64,000 bases of DNA from Rossellomorea aquimaris TF-12 (lineage in GTDB: Bacteria; Bacillota; Bacilli; Bacillales; Bacillaceae_B): assembly GCF_001648555.1 (NCBI RefSeq), contig NZ_LQXM01000027.1, forward strand, positions 310,001-374,000, read 5' to 3'. Under the pieces are notes generated by a model, which searched no databases, was not told where the DNA came from, and was given only the letters and a program-made list of their open reading frames with translations. Positions 8,816 to 17,090 of the stretch are shown in pieces. The translations under genes and the position numbers were made by a program. The stretch's first letter is position 1, and every line of letters starts with the position of its first letter.

Positions 8816-10966
8816 TTGCAAAATAGTCAAAAGATTTTTGCATTAGATATCGGAACCCGTTCCGTTGTAGGAATAATATTAGAAGAAATATCGGATTCAT
8901 TTCAAGTTACTGATATCTTAGTGGAGGAACATAAAGAAAGAGCCATGCTGGACGGTCAAATCCATGATGTTCCTGCTGTTGCAGAAGTTATTTCAACGAT
9001 TAAGGAAAAGCTGGAAGAAAAGCATGGTCCCTTACACAAAGTGTGTGTAGCTGCTGCTGGAAGAGCTCTAAAAACCGAAACCTCTTTCGCGTCCCTTGAT
9101 ATAAAAGGAAAGCCTCTTTTAAAAAAAGACGACATCCTTCATTTAGAGCTAAGTGCCGTACAACAAGCACAAGCAAAAGCTGCTGAAAATCAGCATGACA
9201 CAAAGAGCTATCATTATTATTGTGTAGGGTATTCGGTCTTATTTCACCGTTTAGACGGTGAAGAAATTGGCAGTCTTATCGATCAGCAAGGCGATGAAGC
9301 GAGCGTTGAGATAATTGCTACTTTTCTTCCAAGGGTTGTCGTAGAATCATTAATTGCCGCTTTGAACCGTTCAGGTTTAGAGATGGAGGCTCTAACGCTT
9401 GAGCCTATAGCCGCTATTAATGTGTTAATACCACCTTCCATGAGACGATTAAATGTAGCCCTTGTAGATATTGGTGCGGGTACTTCAGATATTGCCTTAA
9501 CCAATATGGGAACCGTAACAGCTTACGGAATGGTCCCAACAGCCGGAGACGAAATTACTGAAGCCATCAGCGATAGCCTGTTACTCGACTTCCCATTAGC
9601 AGAAAAAGCTAAGAGAGAGCTTCATACATCAGACGAGATTACGGTAACGGATATATTAGGCTTTGAAAACCAGCTTCCTTCAAGTGATGTTGTTGAACAG
9701 ATTTCTCCAGCCATTCACCACCTGGCTGAAGAAATCGCAAAGGAAATACTTCGCTTAAATAATCAAAAGCCCCCACAAGCTGTCATGCTTGTAGGAGGAG
9801 GAAGCTTAACACCAAGCTTACCTAAGAGGTTAGCATCTGCCTTGCAGCTTCCTGAAAATCGAGTCGCAGTAAGAGGCGTCGATGCCATACAAAACTTAAC
9901 ATTTGCTGACAGTATATCGAAAGGACCGGAACTTGTGACACCGATTGGAATTGCCATTGCTGCCAAACAGGCACCTGTTCAGTACATATCCGTACAGGTT
10001 AATGACCAGCCTATCAGACTATTTGAAGTAAAGGATTTAACTATAGGAGATTGCATTTTGGCAGCTGGCCTTAGAATGAGTAAGCTTTATGGAAAGCCAG
10101 GAAATGCCTTATTTATCAAAGTGAATGATCAGGAAATCACGTTGCCCGGAGAACACGGAAATCCTCCTATTATCATGAAGAATGGTCAACCAAGTTCATT
10201 AGATGAAACCATCTCAAACAACGACATTCTTTTTGTAGAAAAAGGAGCAGATGGTCGCTCCCCTTCTGTAACCGTTGGTGACCTTCTTGATTCAGCTTCA
10301 AAAACAATTACAGTAAATGAAAAAACGTATACCCTGTCTCCACCCTTATATAAAAACGGACGAAAAACAACAACCGATGAAATCATTGAAGATGGGGATT
10401 CCATTTCAATGGAATCCAACGAAAACCTGGTAGATGTTCTTCACCAGTTAGGCTACATGGATTGGCTAGAAAGCTGGAAGCCATTTAGAATCACGATTGA
10501 TGGGAAAGAAACATTTATTCCTCCATTTGGTGGAAAAATCTTTATTAATGGCAAAGAAGCGAGATCTACATCAAGAATTCAACACAACGACTGTATTTCC
10601 TTTCAATCTCCCATTAAGCCTACTGTTAAAGAACTTTTGTTAAAAAAACAACTAAATCTTGAAACCTCTATTCATATTCGTTTTAATGGGACATCTGTTG
10701 AACTGAGGAAAGAAAAAAGCAAAGTGATCCGAAACGGAAATCACTTGTCTCCAGAAGACCTTTTATATTCAGGAGATTCCATCTTCATCGAAGAAAAAGA
10801 AGTCAGCTCGTTTATCTTCCAGGACTTATTTAAACATGTTGAAATTGATATGCCTTCAAACTTCAAAGGATCATTCGTCCTCCTAAAAAATGGTGAAGAT
10901 ACAACCTTTTACGATCCTATTCAAACAGGCGATGAGCTAGAAATCGTTTGGCCAGAATCCTCCTAA
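8816..10966 (+). CDS. Large FtsA/PilM-like ATPase with repeated C-terminal domains
   Basis: 716 residues. The first ~380 are an actin-fold FtsA/PilM-type domain: FALDIGTRSVVGI (phosphate 1), VDIGAGTSDIAL (phosphate 2) and VMLVGGGSLTPSLP (adenosine). From about 390 to the end come four or five related segments of 70-80 residues built around phrases such as KNGQP..LDE.I.NND and .NG......EII.DGDSI, which look like small beta-rich (S4/ubiquitin-like) repeats. This is no ordinary FtsA (about 430 residues, C-terminal amphipathic helix). The TTG at 8816 has AGAAGGTG 7 bp ahead; an ATG at 8786 has no ribosome site. Role unknown; a cell-envelope or division scaffold is only a guess. Confidence 0.8.
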   Translation: MQNSQKIFALDIGTRSVVGIILEEISDSFQVTDILVEEHKERAMLDGQIHDVPAVAEVISTIKEKLEEKHGPLHKVCVAAAGRALKTETSFASLDIKGKPLLKKDDILHLELSAVQQAQAKAAENQHDTKSYHYYCVGYSVLFHRLDGEEIGSLIDQQGDEASVEIIATFLPRVVVESLIAALNRSGLEMEALTLEPIAAINVLIPPSMRRLNVALVDIGAGTSDIALTNMGTVTAYGMVPTAGDEITEAISDSLLLDFPLAEKAKRELHTSDEITVTDILGFENQLPSSDVVEQISPAIHHLAEEIAKEILRLNNQKPPQAVMLVGGGSLTPSLPKRLASALQLPENRVAVRGVDAIQNLTFADSISKGPELVTPIGIAIAAKQAPVQYISVQVNDQPIRLFEVKDLTIGDCILAAGLRMSKLYGKPGNALFIKVNDQEITLPGEHGNPPIIMKNGQPSSLDETISNNDILFVEKGADGRSPSVTVGDLLDSASKTITVNEKTYTLSPPLYKNGRKTTTDEIIEDGDSISMESNENLVDVLHQLGYMDWLESWKPFRITIDGKETFIPPFGGKIFINGKEARSTSRIQHNDCISFQSPIKPTVKELLLKKQLNLETSIHIRFNGTSVELRKEKSKVIRNGNHLSPEDLLYSGDSIFIEEKEVSSFIFQDLFKHVEIDMPSNFKGSFVLLKNGEDTTFYDPIQTGDELEIVWPESS

Positions 10967-10980
10967 GTTACCAAGCAGAA

Positions 10981-11010
10981 AGCAGATGGATGAATCCATC
11001 TGCTTTTTTG
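10981..11010 (+). terminator. Terminator of the FtsA-like gene
   Basis: AGCAGATGGA, loop TGAA, TCCATCTGCT, followed by T6. Confidence 0.85.
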
Positions 11011-11076
11011 TTTATTGCTTTGCAGACAAAGTCTCTATTCTTAGGGTTAGAACGATCGGAATCAGCTTCCGATACG

Positions 11077-11201
11077 TTATCCGTTCGTTTGGTTGATTTT
11101 CCCGTAACATTTTAAGTTTTTCCGGGAGAAATACTCGTTTATCCGTATGAATTTAGCATTTACCCGTCACAAAAACACTTTTATCCGTTTCACTGTGAAC
11201 A
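11077..11201. repeat. 21-bp periodic array of TTATCCGT motifs
   Basis: Six units start TTATCCGT, TTTCCCGT, TTTCCGGG, TTATCCGT, TTACCCGT and TTATCCGT at 11077, 11098, 11119, 11139, 11160 and 11181 (spacing 21, 21, 20, 21, 21), with unrelated 12-13 bp spacers. It lies between convergent genes, so it is unlikely to be a promoter. Confidence 0.7.
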
Positions 11202-11234
11202 ATGATAATGATTCTATTTTAAAAACATGAAAAC

Positions 11235-11274
11235 AAAAAAGGTACCAAAATCAAAATGATTCGGTACCCTTTTA
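11235..11274 (-). terminator. Terminator of the YtxH-like gene
   Basis: On the minus strand GGTACC (11263-11268) pairs with GGTACC (11241-11246), helped by AATCA/TGATT inside, and is followed by T6. Confidence 0.7.
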
Positions 11275-11283
11275 CAAAGTATA

Positions 11284-11841
11284 TTATGATCCAACCTGAC
11301 CAGGGATATCGCTTGAGCGGTTTGTTGGATGAATAGATTGATTGTTATTTGTTTCAGAAGTAGTCGAGTCTCCTGTTACCTCTTCACTTGCCTCTTTGAC
11401 TTTCTCTCCAATTCCCTTTAGTTCACTTGCTGCTTCCTTGGTTGTAGAGATAATCTCAGATGAATCTTCCTTCACTTGATTGACTTGGTCTACAACATCT
11501 TCATTTACTTTTTCGTAAAGAGTTTGAGCGTCATTAATGGCTTCCTTTAAAACAGATGAAGCTGTTTTGATTCGATCCTGCCAATCGTTCATAACACCTG
11601 ATGGATTTTCTTTCACTTGATTAACTACATCCATAGTCGAATCTTTCATGGTGCTTGTTGTGGATTGAACTTTTTTTCGAGTCGTTTTGTCTAGCATCGC
11701 TAATGCTCCTCCAACAACAGCCCCGACAACCATTCCTTTTAATAACTTACTACTGCTCTCATTCTGAGCTGTGTTCGTAGGTGTTACATGTAATTCTGTA
11801 CGTTGATTTGATTGATTTCCATAAGATACTGGCTGAGTCAT
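11284..11841 (-). CDS. YtxH-like general stress protein
   Basis: 185 residues. A short hydrophobic Gly/Ala segment (LLKGMVVGAVVGGALAMLD, about 33-51) is followed by a long amphipathic, Lys/Glu/Val-rich helical tail and a polar C-terminus, as in YtxH/DUF3618-type proteins. It appears to be a paralogue of ytxH nearby. AGGAGG precedes the ATG. A sigma-B-type promoter lies about 43 bp upstream, so it is probably a stress-induced single gene between two terminators. Biochemical role unknown. Confidence 0.75.
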   Translation of the reverse strand: MTQPVSYGNQSNQRTELHVTPTNTAQNESSSKLLKGMVVGAVVGGALAMLDKTTRKKVQSTTSTMKDSTMDVVNQVKENPSGVMNDWQDRIKTASSVLKEAINDAQTLYEKVNEDVVDQVNQVKEDSSEIISTTKEAASELKGIGEKVKEASEEVTGDSTTSETNNNQSIHPTNRSSDIPGQVGS

Positions 11842-11884
11842 AAAATAAATCCTCCTATATATTTTTTATATTGTTATTAGGTAA

Positions 11885-11909
11885 ATTCCCCTTATTTATA
11901 AAAATAAAC
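11885..11909 (-). promoter_or_regulatory. Sigma-B-type promoter of the YtxH-like gene
   Basis: Minus strand GTTTAT (11904-11909), 13-bp spacer, GGGAAT (11885-11890). This fits the sigma-B consensus GTTTAA-N12-14-GGGWAT. Confidence 0.7.
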
Positions 11910-11954
11910 GTCTATACATTATTTACCGAATGCTTATTACGACTCTGCACAATA

Positions 11955-11987
11955 TAAAAAGAGAACCCTGGATATTTCAGGGTTCTC
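11955..11987 (-). terminator. Terminator of ytxJ
   Basis: GAGAACCCTG pairs with CAGGGTTCTC across a 7-base loop, followed on the minus strand by TTTTTATATT. Confidence 0.8.
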
Positions 11988-11997
11988 CAAATGGTTC

Positions 11998-12309
11998 TTA
12001 TAATTTATTTAATTCTTTTTCAGTAATGTGCCAATGCGAAGCGTTCCATCCAGGCTTACCTTCAATAAATAAGAATGCCTGAGGGGATTCGTGTTTGATG
12101 CCATATTTTTCAACAATATGATTTGAAAGCTCTCTCGATTCTTGAACAGCTAAATAATATCCTTCTTCCTCACTACTATTTAAAAAAGCTTGATATTCAC
12201 TGAAGGCATTTGAGCTGATTGGGCATGTTAAGCTGTGTTTCATAAAGAAAAAACGAGGGTTTGTTTCTGATAATTGCTCAAATTCTTGAACTGTATCGAT
12301 CTTTTTCAT
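11998..12309 (-). CDS. ytxJ: YtxJ, bacillithiol-system monothiol thioredoxin-like protein
   Basis: 103 residues with a thioredoxin-like fold. The active-site segment KHSLTCPISSNAF has one cysteine (CPIS, monothiol), and the cis-Pro region is HESPQAFLF. Similar Bacillus proteins are annotated as bacillithiol redox proteins and as general stress proteins. The ATG at 12309 (MKKID) has AGGAAGA 8 bp ahead; the frame is open to 12375, but that extension overlaps a terminator. Last gene of ytxGHJ. Confidence 0.88.
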   Translation of the reverse strand: MKKIDTVQEFEQLSETNPRFFFMKHSLTCPISSNAFSEYQAFLNSSEEEGYYLAVQESRELSNHIVEKYGIKHESPQAFLFIEGKPGWNASHWHITEKELNKL

Positions 12310-12353
12310 CGTTTCGATCTTCCTTTCGTAATGTAAAATAAACATTTTTTCAC

Positions 12354-12387
12354 AAAAAAACGGTGAAGTAATCATATCACTTCACCG
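12354..12387 (-). terminator. Intrinsic terminator between ytxH and ytxJ
   Basis: CGGTGAAGT (12361-12369) pairs with ACTTCACCG (12379-12387); the minus strand continues into T7. It lies inside the presumed operon, so ytxJ should be expressed only by read-through or from its own promoter. Confidence 0.75.
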
Positions 12388-12402
12388 TTGTTCTAATCAA
12401 TT

Positions 12403-12885
12403 TTATTGATTGTAGGTTTTTTCTGTTTCATCAAAGGCTTTTTTTGTATCTTCAAGCTTTTGATTCACATCTTCTGTTTGTTGAACTGCTGCAGTTTCTC
12501 CAACGGATGCATCTTGTAGATCTTCATTCATTTCTTCTGTATCAGAGTTAGAACGATACGTTTTAATTTTTCCTACAACATTATTTGATTGTTCTTGAAC
12601 TGTTTTTGAGATCGCAGACGATTTTTCTTTTGCAACTGCTGCTAACTCGTTGCTCTTTTCGACAGCCGTATCTTTCCATTGGCCCGTCTTATCTTTCCAA
12701 ACGACAGCTTGTTCATTTAAATCATTTCGAAGGTCTTTACCTGATTTTGGAGCCAGTAAAAGTGCCGCGGCAGCACCAACAAAACCTCCAATTAAAGTTC
12801 CGATCATGAAATCCTTTGAGTTAATGTTGTTACTGTCGTTATTTTGGTTTTGGTTCTGATTGTTGTTCTGGTTTTGATTTGTCAT
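12403..12885 (-). CDS. ytxH: YtxH general stress protein
   Basis: 160 residues. An Asn/Gln-rich N-terminus (residues 1-22) precedes the hallmark segment DFMIGTLIGGFVGAAAALLL (about 25-45) followed by APKSGKDLR, then a long helical tail. YtxH-family proteins are stress-induced and LEA-like in composition; function unproven. ATG with GAGGGGAAA. Middle gene of ytxGHJ. Confidence 0.9.
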   Translation of the reverse strand: MTNQNQNNNQNQNQNNDSNNINSKDFMIGTLIGGFVGAAAALLLAPKSGKDLRNDLNEQAVVWKDKTGQWKDTAVEKSNELAAVAKEKSSAISKTVQEQSNNVVGKIKTYRSNSDTEEMNEDLQDASVGETAAVQQTEDVNQKLEDTKKAFDETEKTYNQ

Positions 12886-12902
12886 CTAAAATTTCCCCTC
12901 TC

Positions 12903-13412
12903 TTAATTGTTATAAGATCTTGCTCTTTTAACCTTTTTTTCTTGAGTATATGCTTCATTAGGTGATTGACTATTTATTGTTACATCATGTTGACTTGGTT
13001 GATCTTTCTTTTGCTTCCATTTGTCTTTCAACTCAATGAAAGCATTCCCCCACTGAACTACTTGAGAGATTTTCGTTTGGTTGCGTTCAAGCTCTGTTGA
13101 AATGGAAGTACTTACTTTTTTGACTGAATTATTGAGTTTTTGAATTGAATGCCCTACATCTTTTACTGCATAAACAACAGTGTTTAAATCTTCAGATTTC
13201 CTTTGGATATCTTCAGCTAATAGGTTTGTTTTATGTAGTAATTCAGTAGACTCTTTTGTTACTCCCTGAAGCTGTCCCTCTAAACCATTTAAGGTTGTTG
13301 AAACACTATCCAGTGTAGTTCCAAGAGACTTCAAGGTTTTCATTACACTTAGTACTAAAATAAAAAAGGCAACTGCTATTACAGCAACACTTAGATAAAG
13401 AATGATTTCCAT
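12903..13412 (-). CDS. ytxG: YtxG, DUF948 general stress protein
   Basis: 169 residues. One N-terminal membrane helix (about 2-24) is followed by a coiled-coil region rich in Ser/Thr/Leu repeats (about 30-110) of the DUF948 family and a polar tail. The ATG at 13412 (MEIILYL) follows GGAGGTG; an upstream ATG at 13427 is part of that ribosome site. First gene of ytxGHJ, behind a sigma-B-type promoter. Confidence 0.88.
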   Translation of the reverse strand: MEIILYLSVAVIAVAFFILVLSVMKTLKSLGTTLDSVSTTLNGLEGQLQGVTKESTELLHKTNLLAEDIQRKSEDLNTVVYAVKDVGHSIQKLNNSVKKVSTSISTELERNQTKISQVVQWGNAFIELKDKWKQKKDQPSQHDVTINSQSPNEAYTQEKKVKRARSYNN

Positions 13413-13440
13413 AAGCCACACCTCCATGTATAGAGATTCT

Positions 13441-13465
13441 TTACCCTTCCTATAAACAAATAAAC
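13441..13465 (-). promoter_or_regulatory. Sigma-B-type promoter of ytxGHJ
   Basis: Minus strand GTTTAT (13460-13465), 13-bp spacer, GGGTAA (13441-13446). Same architecture as the promoter at 11885-11909. Confidence 0.65.
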
Positions 13466-13620
13466 ATTATATTAGTATTTCTTCTTTTCCATAGTTAATT
13501 CCTGCTTAAATTTAAAAAATTACTGTTACAGTATTATTACTTTCTTTTCTAAAATTCTATTTATCATCCTATACCGTTTTAGGGTACAATAAAATGGAAC
13601 TTAATGAGGGGGAATGAACA

Positions 13621-14736
13621 ATGAAAGATCCACGTATTGAAAAATTAGCTAAAAATTTAATTACATACTCAGTTCAATTACAACCAGGGGAGAAAGTTTT
13701 AATTGAAAACTTTGGATTGCAACGTGAACTCGTCACCGCTCTTGTGAAGGAAGCATATGCAGCAGGTGGATATCCATTTGTATCAATTAAAGACCACTCA
13801 GTCGACCGTGCTCTTTTAATGGGTGCACAAGAAGAGCAATACAATATGATTGCTGATTTCGAAGCGAATGTAATGGAACAAATGGATGCATACATTGGAT
13901 TGCGCTCAGGTGAAAATATTAATGAGCAATCTGATGTTCCTGATGACAAAATGAAAATCCACGGGAACACAATTGGGAAAAAAGTACATAGAGATATCCG
14001 TGTTCCTAAAAAGAAATGGGTTGTTCTTCGTTATCCAAACGCTTCAATGGCACAACTGGCAAAAATGAGCACAGAAGGATTTGAGGACTTCTACTTCAAC
14101 GTCTGTAATCTAGACTACAGTAAAATGGACAAAGCGATGGATAACTTAGTACAGCTTATGAACAATACAGACAAAGTCCGCTTAGTAGGTGAAGGGACGG
14201 ACCTTACTTTCTCGATAAAAGATATTCCAGCTGTAAAATGTGCAGGACGCTTAAACATTCCTGATGGTGAGGTCTATAGTGCGCCTGTAAAAGATTCTGT
14301 GAACGGAACTATATCCTACAACACTCCTTCACCATATAACGGTTTTACATTCGAAAACGTAAAACTAACATTCAAAGAAGGAAAAATTGTTGAAGCAACG
14401 GCAAATGATAGTGAAAGAATTAACAAAATTTTTGATACAGATGAAGGAGCAAGATATGTAGGGGAATTCGCTATTGGGGTAAACCCTTATATTCAACACC
14501 CAATGCAGGATATATTATTTGACGAAAAGATTGATGGCAGCTTCCATTTCACCCCTGGTGAGTGCTATGAAGAAGCATATAACGGAAACCATTCCAATAT
14601 CCATTGGGATATGGTTATGATTCAGCGTCCTGAGTACGGCGGCGGTGAAATATACTTTGATGATGTATTAATTCGAAAAGACGGTCGATTTGTACTGTCT
14701 GAACTCGATGTTTTAAATCCAGAGAATTTGAAATAA
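13621..14736 (+). CDS. ampS: M29-family aminopeptidase (AmpS/PepS type)
   Basis: Two-metal aminopeptidase that releases N-terminal residues from peptides; cytoplasmic. 371 residues, slightly below the usual ~410. Metal-ligand regions are recognisable: GEGTDLTFS, DGEVYSAPVKDSVNG, GEFAIGVNP and GNHSNIHWDMV with the late His and Asp ligands. ATG start with GAGGGGGAA. Monocistronic, divergent from ytxG. TACAAT about 35 bp upstream is a probable -10. Confidence 0.92.
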   Translation: MKDPRIEKLAKNLITYSVQLQPGEKVLIENFGLQRELVTALVKEAYAAGGYPFVSIKDHSVDRALLMGAQEEQYNMIADFEANVMEQMDAYIGLRSGENINEQSDVPDDKMKIHGNTIGKKVHRDIRVPKKKWVVLRYPNASMAQLAKMSTEGFEDFYFNVCNLDYSKMDKAMDNLVQLMNNTDKVRLVGEGTDLTFSIKDIPAVKCAGRLNIPDGEVYSAPVKDSVNGTISYNTPSPYNGFTFENVKLTFKEGKIVEATANDSERINKIFDTDEGARYVGEFAIGVNPYIQHPMQDILFDEKIDGSFHFTPGECYEEAYNGNHSNIHWDMVMIQRPEYGGGEIYFDDVLIRKDGRFVLSELDVLNPENLK

Positions 14737-14746
14737 ATGAAGATAG

Positions 14747-14783
14747 TCACTCTAATGAGAAGGTTCATTAGGGTGATTTTTTT
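14747..14783 (+). terminator. Terminator of ampS
   Basis: TCACTCTAATGA pairs with TCATTAGGGTGA (one G-T pair), followed by T7. Confidence 0.8.
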
Positions 14784-14795
14784 ATAGGCTAATAT

Positions 14796-14827
14796 AAAAA
14801 ACGGCTCTAATGAAAGAGCCGTTTTTT
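14796..14827. terminator. Bidirectional terminator of murC
   Basis: ACGGCTCT, loop AATGA, AGAGCCGT, flanked by A and T tracts on both sides. Confidence 0.85.
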
Positions 14828-14829
14828 AT

Positions 14830-16152
14830 TTAACCATTCAGATCCTGTAAATGTTTTTCCAAGTTTTCTTCATAAGCTTGTTGGAATTTCTGTACATCTC
14901 CTGCACCCATGAAAATTAAAACGCTGTTTTCATGGTTTAATAGAACAGATGTATCTTGTTCCTCTATAATCTCGCAGCCTTCGATTTTACTTCCAAGATC
15001 ATTGATAGAAAGTTTCCCGTGATTTTCTCTCGCAGAACCAAAGATCTCACATAGATACACTTTATCCGCTAAGCTTAACGTTTCAGCAAATTCTGAAAGG
15101 AACGTTTGGGTACGTGTAAAAGTATGGGGTTGGAATACAGCGATGATTTCTTTTTCAGGATATTTCTGTCTTGCAGAATCAATCGTTGCACGAATTTCTG
15201 TCGGATGATGAGCGTAGTCATCAATTAGGATTTGGCTACCTACTTCTTTTTCAGAGAAACGACGTTTAACCCCTTGAAAAGAACTTAAACGTTCTTGAAC
15301 GATACTTGTATCAAGCTCTTCATAGTGGCAAATGGCAATAACTGAAAGTGCATTTAAAATGTTATGGTCACCAAAAGTAGGAATTTTAAAGGATGCATAA
15401 AACTCATTTCGTACAAACACGTCAAAGAATGTTCCACTTCTGTCTCTTGTTACATTTCGTGCTTGAAAATCATTTTCTTCAGCGAATCCATAAAATACTA
15501 CCGGAACCTGAGCCTGTATTTTTTGTAATTGCTCATCGTCACCACAAGCGATAATTCCTTTTTTCACTTGCATAGCCATCTCTTGAAAAGCCGAAAATAC
15601 ATCGTCGACGTTGGCAAAATAATCAGGATGATCAAAGTCGATATTAGTCATGATGGCATAGTCAGGAAAGTAGGATAAGAAATGTCTACGATACTCACAA
15701 GCTTCAAATACAAAGTATTGTGCATCAACTTCACCTTTACCTGTTCCATCACCTATCAAATAGGATGTTGGTTTCGCACCACGAATGACGTGTGCCAGCA
15801 ATCCAGTTGTAGATGTTTTTCCGTGAGCACCTGTTACCGCTACACTTGTAAATTTCTGCATAAAGTCTCCAAGAAATTTATGATATCTCGTAAGGGGTAA
15901 CCCTTGTTCTACAGCTGCTTGAATTTCCTCATGTGTATCAGGAAATGCATTTCCTGCAATCACATGCATATCTCCACCTATGTTTTCTTTTTGAAAGGGA
16001 AGAATTTTTATATTTGAATCATCCAGAGCTTTCTGAGTAAAGAAATACTTGTCTACATCAGATCCCTGGACCTCGTAGTCCATATCGTGGAGAATTTGTG
16101 CTAATGCACTCATACCCGAACCCTTAATTCCTACGAAATGATATATAGTCAT
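14830..16152 (-). CDS. murC: UDP-N-acetylmuramate--L-alanine ligase
   Basis: ATP-dependent ligase that adds L-Ala to UDP-MurNAc, the first amino-acid step of the peptidoglycan stem. 440 residues. N-terminal UDP-binding loop [14 protein letters not shown]-binding [11 protein letters not shown] (about 105-115), the central domain with [11 protein letters not shown], and [10 protein letters not shown] in the C-terminal domain. ATG start with TTGGAGG. Last gene of the leftward run with sftA, as in B. subtilis. Confidence 0.95.
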   Translation of the reverse strand: MTIYHFVGIKGSGMSALAQILHDMDYEVQGSDVDKYFFTQKALDDSNIKILPFQKENIGGDMHVIAGNAFPDTHEEIQAAVEQGLPLTRYHKFLGDFMQKFTSVAVTGAHGKTSTTGLLAHVIRGAKPTSYLIGDGTGKGEVDAQYFVFEACEYRRHFLSYFPDYAIMTNIDFDHPDYFANVDDVFSAFQEMAMQVKKGIIACGDDEQLQKIQAQVPVVFYGFAEENDFQARNVTRDRSGTFFDVFVRNEFYASFKIPTFGDHNILNALSVIAICHYEELDTSIVQERLSSFQGVKRRFSEKEVGSQILIDDYAHHPTEIRATIDSARQKYPEKEIIAVFQPHTFTRTQTFLSEFAETLSLADKVYLCEIFGSARENHGKLSINDLGSKIEGCEIIEEQDTSVLLNHENSVLIFMGAGDVQKFQQAYEENLEKHLQDLNG

Positions 16153-16413
16153 AATAGAACCTCCAACAATCGTCTATCTAAAAGCATTATATGAATTTTA
16201 TTTTTTTTTGCTATCACATGGCAATGGACAAAGAGAAGCATACAGGCGAATGCGGTACATACTTTTGACCACATTTTTGTGCCACCAAGCCTCAAGCTAA
16301 AAATGCGTTACGCTTTTACTTTTTTATAAAGGCATAATCATTCTTTTACAGTACGTAACTTCCTTCAACTTGAAACATTATATCACTTTTTAAAATTCCT
16401 GACCATGCAGACA

Positions 16414-17082
16414 TTACAAATGACTGGAAAGGATAAAATTTGGTGCCTCTTCCTTGAGGTATGTTCTCCATAAAACTCCAGTTTTTTGATTCATTTGACT
16501 ATACTGTTCTTTCATCTTTGGTAGTGTATTCCTTGAATCAACGTGAAAAAGTGGACCAAGAACCCATTGGTGAGTGACGAGGGGGACTTTCCTCACAAAA
16601 TATAATGATTCTCTTTCCATTTTTTGTTCAAAGCCTGATTGTTCCATTTTCATTTGCTCTACATTATTATGAATAATGTTCAGACCTTCCAAGATGGTGT
16701 AATCTTCTTCATCAGACCAATTTTTCAAGATGAGGGGCTCCCAGGCCGCCGTTAACACTAATACTCCAAGCATCCTAGTTGGTTCCGTCAGTTGCTGAGA
16801 TTGAAGAAACTGAAAAAACAATGTTTGTCCCTTAATTGTTTTATAATCAAAGAGAAACCATTGCAGAAATAACTTCTCAGCTCTGTCTGATACTAGAGAT
16901 GGCTCTTTCAATTGAAATCGTTTTGAAAATATCATTTTCCCTCGTACTTTTTCTCTTATATTGGTTTCCTTTAAAGCATAGTCATAGGCATTCGCATAAA
17001 GCTCTTTTATCTGTTCTTCTGCTATCTGTTGTTTCTTTTGCCTATATTGAAGTAAATCTAAAAGTTCTTTTTGTTCTGGCAT
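16414..17082 (-). CDS. Uncharacterised protein
   Basis: 222 residues, not recognised. It begins with a charged helix (about 5-45, Gln/Lys/Glu-rich), then a region containing LFLQWFLFDYKTIKG (about 70-85), and ends with a Tyr-rich C-terminus; it appears soluble. The phrase F-x-x-W-F-L-F-D-Y recalls segments next to SEC-C zinc motifs in other proteins, but no SEC-C cysteines are present. ATG start 9 bp after the preceding gene's stop, with GGTG ahead, so it is probably cotranscribed with the NAPRTase-like gene. Confidence 0.7.
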   Translation of the reverse strand: MPEQKELLDLLQYRQKKQQIAEEQIKELYANAYDYALKETNIREKVRGKMIFSKRFQLKEPSLVSDRAEKLFLQWFLFDYKTIKGQTLFFQFLQSQQLTEPTRMLGVLVLTAAWEPLILKNWSDEEDYTILEGLNIIHNNVEQMKMEQSGFEQKMERESLYFVRKVPLVTHQWVLGPLFHVDSRNTLPKMKEQYSQMNQKTGVLWRTYLKEEAPNFILSSHL

Positions 17083-17090
17083 CCTCTCAC

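Noticed and set aside
11077-11201. CRISPR array
   Set aside because: Repeats are only 8 bp, imperfect, with 13-bp spacers; no cas genes in the window.
16153-16413. Short frame starting ATGGCAATGGACAAAG near 16220
   Set aside because: Only about 16 codons and no ribosome site; the rest of the gap shows no gene or clear structure.
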